Source of the DNA: Clostridia bacterium
GTDB lineage: Bacteria > Bacillota_A > Clostridia > Oscillospirales > Acutalibacteraceae
Assembly (NCBI GenBank): GCA_017547865.1
Contig: JAFYOA010000372.1
Location: forward strand, 1 to 9,817
Direction of reading: 5' to 3'
Length of the DNA stretch: 9,817 nucleotides
Position 1 is the stretch's first letter. Every line of letters begins with the position of its first letter. The position numbers and the translations under genes are program-made. The notes under the pieces were generated by a model, which worked only from the letters and a program-made list of their open reading frames with translations, had not been told where the DNA came from and made no database searches. Positions 1 through 5,643 of this stretch are shown one piece after another.

Positions 1-165
1 GTAGCGGTGAACTTCTGCGAATGCATGACCGCCAAGGTGCAGGAAGTAAGCACCGAAGAAGATCCCGCCTTGGAAGAAGGCTGGGGCAAGTTCGTATACC
101 GCACGGTGATTACCGCCAAGGCAGGCAGCGAACTGAAGACCACCTTTACCTTTACGCAGTGCTGA
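1..165 (+). CDS. C-terminal end of an unrecognised protein (partial)
   Basis: The window opens inside a reading frame that runs from base 1 to a TGA at 163-165 and gives 54 residues. The codon choice matches the neighbouring gene, and the frame ends 41 bases before the next start, so it is very probably the 3' end of a real gene. The fragment has an acidic middle (residues about 18-26, with repeated Glu and Asp) and then an alternating, Thr-rich stretch that looks like two beta strands and ends in Thr-Gln-Cys. This would suit the final beta-sandwich of an extracellular or carbohydrate-active protein, but no family motif is visible and I do not assign one. The short gap to the ThuA-like gene, with no terminator in it, suggests the two are cotranscribed and act in the same, perhaps sugar-related, process. 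Confidence 0.7.
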   Translation, partial: VAVNFCECMTAKVQEVSTEEDPALEEGWGKFVYRTVITAKAGSELKTTFTFTQC

Positions 166-206
166 GCGCGCTGTGCAATAAATAAACACACAACGGAGGA
201 ATTGAT

Positions 207-944
207 ATGATCCGCGTACTGGTATGGAACGAATATTACCACGAAAAAACCGAAGAACGCATTGCCAAAGTGTACCCCAAGGGCATTCATGGTGCCATTG
301 CGGAATTCCTTGGCAAGGAAGAAGATATTGTGGTGAAGACCGCTACCCTGGACGATGAAAACTGCGGTATTACCAAAGAAGTGCTGGACGAGACCGACGT
401 GCTCATCTGGTGGGGCCATATGGCACACCATAAGGTGCCGGACGAAGTGGCTTATCTGGTGCGCGATGCCGTGCTTTCCGGCATGGGTCTCATCTGCCTG
501 CACTCTGCCCACCATTCCAAGGTGTTCCGTTATCTGCTGGGCACTTCCTGCAACCTCACCTGGCGTGAATCCGACGACCGTGAGATTCTGTGGGTCATCG
601 AACCCAGCCACCCCATTACCAAGGACATCGACCGCTTCTTTGAACTGGACGGCGAAGAGACCTACGGCGAGCCTTTTGTGATCCCCACCCCGGATAAGCT
701 GCTGCTCATCGGCACCTACACCGGCGGCGAAGTGTTCCGTTCCGGCTGCCTGTACGAGCGCGGCAACGGCAAGATCTTCTACTTCCAGCCCGGTCACGAA
801 TCTTATCCCACCTATTACCAGGCTCCGGTGCAGAGCATCATCCGCAACGCCGTGCGTTTTGTGAACCCCATTTATCGTCAGGAGACCACCTGCCCTCACG
901 TGCGTCACCGCAACGACGAAGAAGGCTACATCATCCGCCTGTGA
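207..944 (+). CDS. ThuA-like domain protein (trehalose utilisation type)
   Basis: This 245-residue protein fits the ThuA-like family, whose fold is related to class I glutamine amidotransferases. Visible landmarks are a beta-strand start ([12 protein letters not shown], residues 2-13), the segment [14 protein letters not shown] (64-77), the strand and turn [12 protein letters not shown] (94-105), the sheet segment around [17 protein letters not shown] (135-151), and [12 protein letters not shown] (193-204). Clustered His residues in these segments (71, 74, 75, 99, 102, 103, 197) are where the family places its active site. Length is normal for a single-domain member. The start is fixed by GGAGGA at 195-200, six bases before the ATG. 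Family members occur in sugar-utilisation operons together with oxidoreductases and are thought to act on oxidised sugars or disaccharides; the exact reaction here is not known. It probably shares an operon with the partial gene upstream, and a terminator follows at 1053-1086. Confidence 0.88.
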   Translation: MIRVLVWNEYYHEKTEERIAKVYPKGIHGAIAEFLGKEEDIVVKTATLDDENCGITKEVLDETDVLIWWGHMAHHKVPDEVAYLVRDAVLSGMGLICLHSAHHSKVFRYLLGTSCNLTWRESDDREILWVIEPSHPITKDIDRFFELDGEETYGEPFVIPTPDKLLLIGTYTGGEVFRSGCLYERGNGKIFYFQPGHESYPTYYQAPVQSIIRNAVRFVNPIYRQETTCPHVRHRNDEEGYIIRL

Positions 945-946
945 TT

Positions 947-1038
947 CGAATGAATCGCTTGCGATTCAATTCGTGGAGGAGGCGCAGCCGACGAGAAATC
1001 ATGGCGCAGCCTATTCATGATGCGCAGCATCTATTCAT
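947..1038. repeat. Palindrome plus short repeated motifs in intergenic DNA
   Basis: Directly after the stop codon of the ThuA-like gene lies an inverted repeat at 947-973: two arms of TGAATCGC and GCGATTCA around TT, extended by CGAA and TTCG with one bulged A. No T-run follows, so it is not a standard terminator. Further on, GCGCAGC occurs three times (982-988, 1004-1010, 1022-1028), and the last two copies are each followed by ATTCAT, giving an imperfect tandem unit of about 18-20 bases. No credible gene lies here. It resembles a short interspersed repeat, but only one copy is in this window. Confidence 0.5.
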
Positions 1039-1052
1039 CCATGCATAACAAA

Positions 1053-1086
1053 AGAAGCCTGCAAGTTTTTCGCTTGCAGGCTTTTT
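1053..1086 (+). terminator. Intrinsic terminator after the ThuA-like gene
   Basis: AAGCCTGCAAG (1055-1065) pairs perfectly with CTTGCAGGCTT (1073-1083) over a seven-base loop, and the T-run covers 1082-1086. The stem is 10-11 bp, strong enough for a Rho-independent terminator on the plus strand. It lies about 110 bases after the ThuA-like stop codon, so the palindrome between them would be part of the transcript's 3' end. Read on the minus strand, the stem is followed by TTCTTTTG, so it may also work weakly for transcription arriving from the convergent gene at 1308-1814. Confidence 0.85.
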
Positions 1087-1110
1087 GTGCAGAAGAAGCT
1101 GGGTGACGTG

Positions 1111-1280
1111 AAAGTTTTGATCGAACTTTTCAAAAGTTCGTGGTTTCCAAAGGCCTGGCCTTTGGTCGCGCTCCGCAGAGCGCGAAACTCCTTTGTCGTC
1201 CAATAAGGGCAGGAGGGTAAAAGAAAGCTGAATTTCTTACCGTTCTTTCCGGGGAACCCACACGTGGAGGGGTTCCCGGC
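1111..1280. repeat. Block of consecutive inverted repeats, possible structured interspersed element
   Basis: Four hairpins stand one after another with no gene between them: CGAACTTTT/AAAAGTTCG (1122-1140, 9 bp), CCAAAGGCC/GGCCTTTGG (1147-1165, 9 bp around one base), TCGCGCTC/GAGCGCGA (1166-1185, 8 bp with a CGCA loop), and GGGAACCC/GGGTTCCC (1252-1277, 8 bp, extendable by CC/GG past a bulge). GTTTC at 1143-1147 can also pair with GAAAC at 1184-1188, enclosing the second and third hairpins in a three-way junction. None is followed by a T-run in either direction. The arrangement suggests an RNA or a repeat unit rather than chance spacer. The short frames across it on the minus strand do not look like protein genes. 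Confidence 0.5.
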
Positions 1281-1307
1281 AGCGCCTGAAAACAAGAAGA
1301 AAGAAAA

Positions 1308-1814
1308 TCACACTTTTCTCTGGAATTCGTGTTTGCATTTCTGGCAGGTGACCAGAATTTTACCGCGGCCTTTGGGGGCGCGCAGGTGACGGCCGCATTT
1401 GGGACAGTTGAAGTATTTGTATACGGCGCGGTATTTGAATTTTTCTGCCTGGTATTTAAACCAGCCGCCGCAGGTGCGGGTGAAGAAGTTTTTCACCGGC
1501 AGCCATACTTTATTGAAAGCGTACAGCTCTTTTTTGCGGGCAGGAATATTGCGGGAGAACATACGGAAAATGGCGTAAAACAGCAGGGCGTAGTAGAGGA
1601 TCATGCTCCACCACAGGCCGAGGATCTGCCCTACCAGAGAGATGACCATGGCCAGAATGAGAAGAAAAATATTAAAGGCATCGCCGCCGTAGCGGCCATA
1701 CATAAAACCGGCAAATTTGTACAACAGATTGCGGAACAATACGAGCACCGTCTTTCGTTTGGAATGATTGCAGTATAAACCGAAACAGGAACTTTTGCAA
1801 GGGCTTTGCTCCAT
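1308..1814 (-). CDS. Small membrane protein with C-terminal zinc ribbon
   Basis: Counted from the ATG at 1814, this is a 168-residue protein. It has two hydrophobic segments (about 47-66 and 68-86), the first preceded by GFMYGRYGGD, then the basic stretch RMFSRNIPARKKE (84-96), a basic linker, and a zinc ribbon made of C137-x2-C140 and C157-x2-C160 near the C terminus. A short two-TM protein with RYG-D, SRN and CxxC ribbon landmarks looks like an uncharacterised clostridial zinc-ribbon family; its function is unknown. The start is uncertain. The ATG at 1814 has no close ribosome binding site (an AAGGAG lies about 27 bases upstream), and residues 1-22 look unlike the rest. A GTG at 1748 or the ATG at 1703, just before the TM region, are alternatives, also without good sites. 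It is convergent to the ThuA-like gene and divergent from the transporter pair. Confidence 0.72.
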   Translation of the reverse strand: MEQSPCKSSCFGLYCNHSKRKTVLVLFRNLLYKFAGFMYGRYGGDAFNIFLLILAMVISLVGQILGLWWSMILYYALLFYAIFRMFSRNIPARKKELYAFNKVWLPVKNFFTRTCGGWFKYQAEKFKYRAVYKYFNCPKCGRHLRAPKGRGKILVTCQKCKHEFQRKV

Positions 1815-1894
1815 TGTTTAAAGTAAATTTACAGAGTTCAAAGCTCCTTCATAAAGCTGTGAATGAATTGTAAAGAGAAAATGCCGTTTTGTTG

Positions 1895-1923
1895 TTGACA
1901 GAACTTTCCGGCGGTGCTACAAT
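1895..1923 (+). promoter_or_regulatory. SigA-type promoter of the transporter pair
   Basis: TTGACA (1895-1900) and TACAAT (1918-1923) are separated by exactly 17 bases, so the -35 is consensus and the -10 is five of six. Transcription should start near 1930, only about 18 bases before the ATG at 1948, leaving a minimal leader that holds little more than the GGAGGT site (1934-1939). There is thus no room for a riboswitch or attenuator. Any control would be by a protein at the promoter; a perfect 10-base palindrome, GTAAATTTAC (1823-1832), lies upstream between the divergent genes and could be an operator, which is only a guess. Confidence 0.85.
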
Positions 1924-1947
1924 GGCGAAGATTGGAGGTCGATCCTT

Positions 1948-2829
1948 ATGAATACTGTTCTTTTGCTGGGCTCAGCTGTGCTGTTTGCCATCAATTCCAT
2001 TGCCATGAAATACGTGCCTTCCGGTGTGCTGCGTCTCACCGTGCTGGTCAGCGGCGCCTATACTGCGCCCATTTTCCTGGCTTATCTTGCCGTGGCCCTT
2101 TCCGTGGGCGATCCCGTGAGCCCGGTGACCTGGGGAACCGGCCTGGTGTGGGGCGTGATCTATGTCATCACCGTCACCACCTATTTCCTTGCCATGCAAA
2201 GCGGCCCGCTTTCGTACACCAGCTTTATTTATGCGGCCAGTATGGTCATTCCCACCCTGGGCGGTGCTGTGCTGTGGCGCGAGAACATTTCTCTGCTGCA
2301 GTGGCTGGGTATCGTTCTGTTCCTGGCTGCTTTCTATCTCATCAGCGTGCCCGGTGCCGACCGCAGCGCCAAGATCAAGAAAAGCTGGATCCCTCTGTGC
2401 CTGTGCGCCTGCGTGTGCAACGGCCTGCTTTCGCTGGTCTCCAAGGCCCAGCAGGTGGAAATGCAGGGTGCCGAGCCCATGTCCATGCTGGCTGTGTCCT
2501 TCGGCAGTGCCAGTGCCATTGCGTTCCTTACATTCTTCGCCATGGCGCCCATTCTTAAAGAAAAACTCTTCCCTGCGGATGTGAAAGCCGGTATTTCCAA
2601 GTCCATTCTGCCGGTGCTGGCCATTGCAGCATCCAATGGCGGCGGCAACGGCATCGTGCTGTACCTGGCTTCCCGCGTGCCGGGCGCCTGGCTGTACCCC
2701 TGCGTGCTGGGCGGCAATATGCTGCTGGTCACGCTGTTCTCTGTTTTCTGCCTTAAAGAAAAAATCAACCGTTGGGGCTGGTTGGGTATTCTCGCCGGCC
2801 TGGTTGCCATGGTTGTTATGAACGTGTAA
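1948..2829 (+). CDS. EamA/DMT-superfamily transporter, first of a tandem pair
   Basis: A 293-residue, very hydrophobic protein with about ten predicted membrane segments, the usual size and pattern for the drug/metabolite transporter superfamily (EamA type, two repeats of five helices). Segments lie at roughly 2-20, 31-53, 66-84, 90-108, 115-134, 146-165, 176-200, 216-240, 244-271 and 274-291. Stretches shared with the next gene are YFLAMQSGPLSYTSFI (79-94) and SRVPGAWLYPCVLGG (242-256), which probably line the substrate path. The ATG is set by GGAGGT at 1934-1939, eight bases upstream. The substrate cannot be read from sequence; family members carry amino acids, sugars, nucleotides or drugs. 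It is the first gene after the promoter at 1895-1923 and is followed after nine bases by its paralogue, so the two should be made together. Confidence 0.88.
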   Translation: MNTVLLLGSAVLFAINSIAMKYVPSGVLRLTVLVSGAYTAPIFLAYLAVALSVGDPVSPVTWGTGLVWGVIYVITVTTYFLAMQSGPLSYTSFIYAASMVIPTLGGAVLWRENISLLQWLGIVLFLAAFYLISVPGADRSAKIKKSWIPLCLCACVCNGLLSLVSKAQQVEMQGAEPMSMLAVSFGSASAIAFLTFFAMAPILKEKLFPADVKAGISKSILPVLAIAASNGGGNGIVLYLASRVPGAWLYPCVLGGNMLLVTLFSVFCLKEKINRWGWLGILAGLVAMVVMNV

Positions 2830-2838
2830 GGTGCCTGT

Positions 2839-3720
2839 ATGAATATGGTTTTGCTTTTGGTGACTGCGGCACTGTGCGCAATGTACTCCGTGTCCACCAA
2901 ATTTATTCCCACGGGCAATCTGCGGCTGAACCTGCTGGTGGTGGCTGCTTTTTCGCTGCCCACGTTTCTCATTTATTTGGTGATGACCCTGGCAGAGGGC
3001 GGCGGCATCAGCGGCGCGACCGTTTGGTACGGCTTTTTGTGGGGCTCTGTGTCTGTAATCACAGAGATCACCTACTTCCTTGCCATGCAGAGCGGCCCGC
3101 TTTCCTACACAAGTTTTATCTTTTCCGCCAGTATGATCATCCCCACCCTGGGCAGCGCTATGCTGTGGCAGGAACCGATCACCGGCCTGCAGTGGGTGGG
3201 CATTGTCCTGTTTTTGGTGGCATTTTATTTCATCTGCGTGCCCGGCGCAGAGCGCGGCGTGGTCATTAAGAAAAGCTGGCTGCCCCTGTGTCTGGCGGCG
3301 TTTTTCAGCAACGGCCCCCTGGCACTGTTCATCAAAGCCCAACAGTATGAACTGAACGGCGCGGAAGGCTCCGCTGTGATGATGGTGGCCTTTGCCAGTG
3401 CGCTGGTGGTTTCTTTTGCGGCTTTCGTGTTCAGCGCACCGCTTATGCGTGAAAAAATGGTGACCCCTGCCACCCGCAGCGGCATTAAAAAAGCCCTGTG
3501 GCCCATTGTGGGCGTGGCAGTTTCCAACGGTGCTTCCAATGGCATCGTGACCTATCTTTCCTCCCGCGTGCCGGGTGCATGGCTGTATCCCTGCGTGCTG
3601 GGCGGCGCCATGATTCTGGTCACCTTGTTTTCTGCCGTTGCCCTGCGCGAAAAAGTAAACCGCTGGGGCTGGCTTGGCCTGGGCATCGGCCTTGCGGCCA
3701 TGGTTGCTTCGAATATTTAA
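2839..3720 (+). CDS. EamA/DMT-superfamily transporter, second of a tandem pair
   Basis: Also 293 residues, with about ten membrane segments. It aligns with the preceding protein end to end without any gap; counting by eye gives 166 identical residues of 293 (about 57%). Identity is highest at 79-97, 101-110, 121-130, 144-152 and 238-256, and lowest in the N-terminal helices and around 190-226. This is a tandem gene duplication that has had time to diverge. Only nine bases separate it from the preceding stop codon; the ribosome binding site AAGGTG overlaps that stop (TAAGGTG), so translational coupling is likely. The pair could act as two independent carriers with different substrates, or as a heterodimer like the paired small multidrug transporters; the sequence does not decide. 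A terminator follows 14 bases later. Confidence 0.88.
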   Translation: MNMVLLLVTAALCAMYSVSTKFIPTGNLRLNLLVVAAFSLPTFLIYLVMTLAEGGGISGATVWYGFLWGSVSVITEITYFLAMQSGPLSYTSFIFSASMIIPTLGSAMLWQEPITGLQWVGIVLFLVAFYFICVPGAERGVVIKKSWLPLCLAAFFSNGPLALFIKAQQYELNGAEGSAVMMVAFASALVVSFAAFVFSAPLMREKMVTPATRSGIKKALWPIVGVAVSNGASNGIVTYLSSRVPGAWLYPCVLGGAMILVTLFSAVALREKVNRWGWLGLGIGLAAMVASNI

Positions 3721-3734
3721 GTTTGCATAAAAAC

Positions 3735-3771
3735 AGCAGCTGCTTCTTTGCGGAAACAGCTGCTCTTTTTT
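3735..3771 (+). terminator. Bidirectional terminator between convergent genes
   Basis: AGCAGCTG (3735-3742) pairs with CAGCTGCT (3757-3764), and the T-run lies at 3766-3771 on the plus strand. Read on the minus strand the same stem is followed by GTTTTT, so the hairpin can end both the transporter operon and the minus-strand unit that finishes with nudC at 3775. The stem is 8 bp with a 14-base loop. Because each arm contains CAGCTG or AGCAGCTGCT, a self-complementary word, slipped pairings are possible. Confidence 0.85.
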
Positions 3772-3774
3772 ATG

Positions 3775-4593
3775 TTATTGGTTGCCCAGGCGAAATTGCT
3801 CGATCATTTCGCTGGTGAGGCTGGCGGTGTCTTCCCGGGGTTCAATTTCGCTGCGGTGCAGCCACACGGCGTCGCTCAGCTCGTTTTTGTCGATGCGAAC
3901 GGCGTCGCTGCCCTGCAGTGTGCAGTAAAAACCCGCCAGCAGCGCCCCGGAGAAGGGCCAGGGCTGGCTTTTGTAGTAACGGATATCGGTGACCTGTAGG
4001 CCGGTTTCTTCCATCACTTCCCGGCGCACGGTTTCTTCCAGCGTTTCGCCAATTTCTGTATACCCGGCCACCAGGGCGTAGTGGCGGTAGGTGCTGTGCG
4101 AATTGGCATACCGGGTCAGCAGCAGTTTGTCGCCGTGGGTGACCCCCACGATCACGCTGGGGGAAATGGTGGGGTACACAATGTGTCCGCAGCTGCACTG
4201 CATGGCCCGTTCGGTTTCGCTGTGGTGCATGGGCTGGCCGCAGCGCCCGCAGAAGCGGTTCTGCCCGTACCACAGCCACAGGCGGTGGGCTGTGATGGCG
4301 GCAAACCCGGCCCAGGCGGGGGTTAAAGAACGAAAACGCTGCACCGGCAGAAAATCCCAGCTTTCCAGCGGGGGCAGGGGGCCTTGCCACAGGTAAAAGG
4401 CGCGGTCATCAATGGCGAAAAGATACTGCAGGTCGCCCTGCGGCATTTCGCCCACAGTGGGGAACGTCGCTTCGCCGTTTTCTTCACGCAGGCACACAGC
4501 TTTTGCCTGGCAGAAGACCACATAGTCATCGCTTTTGGCCGGGCGGGGCTTGTATTCGTTCTTGTATATGTGGGGGGCAATGTTCTGAAACAT
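3775..4593 (-). CDS. nudC: NADH pyrophosphatase, Nudix family
   Basis: The 272-residue protein has the full NudC layout. After a divergent N-terminal domain (1-105) comes a zinc ribbon, C115-x2-C118 and C133-x-C135, then YPTISPSVI (140-148), then a complete Nudix box with G177, E183, R191-E192, E195-E196, G198 and L199, followed by SQPWPF (209-214). NudC hydrolyses NADH or NAD+ to the mononucleotide and AMP, and in E. coli removes NAD caps from RNA; Nudix glutamates bind the metals. Two departures are visible. The second cysteine pair is C-x-C instead of the C-x2-C of E. coli, and the SQPWPFPxS signature reads SQPWPFSGA here. The ATG at 4593 is chosen because AAGGAG (4600-4605) sits six bases upstream; the in-frame GTG at 4608 would put that site inside the gene. 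It is the last gene of the minus-strand unit. Confidence 0.9.
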   Translation of the reverse strand: MFQNIAPHIYKNEYKPRPAKSDDYVVFCQAKAVCLREENGEATFPTVGEMPQGDLQYLFAIDDRAFYLWQGPLPPLESWDFLPVQRFRSLTPAWAGFAAITAHRLWLWYGQNRFCGRCGQPMHHSETERAMQCSCGHIVYPTISPSVIVGVTHGDKLLLTRYANSHSTYRHYALVAGYTEIGETLEETVRREVMEETGLQVTDIRYYKSQPWPFSGALLAGFYCTLQGSDAVRIDKNELSDAVWLHRSEIEPREDTASLTSEMIEQFRLGNQ

Positions 4594-4608
4594 GGCGGGC
4601 TCCTTCAC

Positions 4609-4639
4609 AAAATACCCGCCGGTTTTTAGCCAGGCGGGT
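4609..4639 (-). terminator. Weak terminator or attenuator between the dehydrogenase gene and nudC
   Basis: On the minus strand ACCCGCC (4639-4633) pairs with GGCGGGT (4620-4614), helped by an inner GG/CC next to a bulge, and is followed by ATTTTG, a run of only four T. The nudC ribosome binding site starts four bases further on, so no promoter fits between; nudC must depend on readthrough or on a promoter inside the dehydrogenase gene. On the plus strand the same stem is followed by GCG and then six T (4643-4648), a better run, although no plus-strand gene ends here. Confidence 0.45.
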
Positions 4640-4646
4640 GCGTTTT

Positions 4647-5609
4647 TTAAACAAGTTTACGGTAGCCGGTGGAAAAGTCCACTTCGTTGCGCAGGCGTTC
4701 GCCCGCAAGGAAATGCCGCAGGTTTTCGGCAGAAATACGCACGATGCGTTCAAACGTCTCCTGCAGGTGATAGTGGCCGGAAACATGAGGCGTGATGAGA
4801 GCGGTCTCAATGTCCCACAGGGGATGATCTTCCGGCAGGGGTTCGGGTTCGGTGACGTCCAGGGCAGCGCCGGCCAGCTTGCCGCTTCGCAGGGCATCGC
4901 ACAGGGCGTTGGTATCAATGGCAGTGCCGCGGCCCACGTTTACAATGTAAGCACCGTCTTTCATCAGCGCAAGGCGCTCGCGGCTGATGATGTTGGTGGT
5001 CTCCGGGGTACCGGGCAGAGACATGGCTACCACGTCGGCGCGGGGGAGAAGCTCATCCAGTTCTTTGTAGGTGTGTACTTCGTCGGCCACATCGCTCTGG
5101 CGGGTGTCTGTGCGGCGCACACCAATAACATAGGCACCCATGGCCTTGGCGCGTTTGGCGAATTCACCGCCGATATCGCCCATGCCCAGTACCAGAACAG
5201 TGGAACCGTAGATGCTTTTCACTTTGCCCTGGCTGGCCCAGATGTGCTTGTGCTGGGTGTCGCGGTAGGTGGGCAGGCGCTTCATCATAGAGAGCAGCAC
5301 GGCCACCATGTATTCGGAAATAGCCAGGCCGTAGGCGCCGGTGGCGTTGGTCAGGCGGGCACCCTCCGGCAGCACGCCGGGACGAATATACCCTTCCACA
5401 CCGGCGGAGTTGGTTTGCAGCCACTGCAGATTTTTAGCGGCCTGCACCACCGGCACAGGAACATTGCCGATGATGATGTCTTTGTCTTCGGCATCGGCGG
5501 GGGTAATGGCAGAAAGTTCTTTGTAGCAGAAGCAGCAGCCCGGGGCAGCGGCTTCCAGCAGGGCCTTGTGGCTGTCTTCCACAGGCAGAGAAACAAGGAT
5601 CTTTTTCAT
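4647..5609 (-). CDS. D-2-hydroxyacid dehydrogenase, NAD(P)-dependent
   Basis: This 320-residue protein has the two-domain arrangement of the D-isomer-specific 2-hydroxyacid dehydrogenases, which interconvert a 2-keto acid and the D-2-hydroxy acid in the cytoplasm. The catalytic domain is formed by both ends, and the Rossmann domain fills about 99-285. Seen are the dinucleotide motif G142-x-G144-x2-G147 (VLGMGDIGGEFAKRA), and catalytic residues by motif: R227 in VGRGTAID, E256 in DVTEPEPLP, and H275 in ITPHVSG. The strand that selects the cofactor ends VIGVRR (161-166), with arginines where NAD-specific enzymes usually have Asp, which suggests NADP(H). The keto acid is unknown; glyoxylate, hydroxypyruvate, phenylpyruvate and branched 2-keto acids are all possible. 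GAGAGG (5620-5625) precedes the ATG. It lies 34 bases after nadE in the same unit. Confidence 0.9.
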   Translation of the reverse strand: MKKILVSLPVEDSHKALLEAAAPGCCFCYKELSAITPADAEDKDIIIGNVPVPVVQAAKNLQWLQTNSAGVEGYIRPGVLPEGARLTNATGAYGLAISEYMVAVLLSMMKRLPTYRDTQHKHIWASQGKVKSIYGSTVLVLGMGDIGGEFAKRAKAMGAYVIGVRRTDTRQSDVADEVHTYKELDELLPRADVVAMSLPGTPETTNIISRERLALMKDGAYIVNVGRGTAIDTNALCDALRSGKLAGAALDVTEPEPLPEDHPLWDIETALITPHVSGHYHLQETFERIVRISAENLRHFLAGERLRNEVDFSTGYRKLV

Positions 5610-5624
5610 TTCAATACAACCTCT

Positions 5625-5642
5625 CTATAGCAATTTCTATAG
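5625..5642 (-). promoter_or_regulatory. Small hairpin overlapping the dehydrogenase ribosome binding site
   Basis: CTATAG occurs twice (5625-5630 and 5637-5642) with six bases between. Because the word is its own complement, the two copies can pair into a 6 bp hairpin in the 34-base gap after nadE. The distal arm touches GAGAGG, the ribosome binding site of the dehydrogenase gene. It could tune translation or mark an mRNA processing point. No T-run follows, so it is not a terminator. Confidence 0.3.
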
Positions 5643-5643
5643 G

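Noticed and set aside
1015..1295. Two short minus-strand frames in the 945-1307 gap.
   Set aside because: They run through the inverted-repeat block and the terminator, have no ribosome binding site, and overlap each other in different frames.
1972..3342. A 456-codon open frame on the minus strand across both transporter genes.
   Set aside because: Low-complexity Gln/His/Gly-rich translation with no membrane or domain pattern; it mirrors the codon bias of the two transporter genes.
4594..4608. An upstream GTG start for nudC (adds five residues).
   Set aside because: It would place the good AAGGAG site inside the coding region; the ATG at 4593 has this site at the proper distance.
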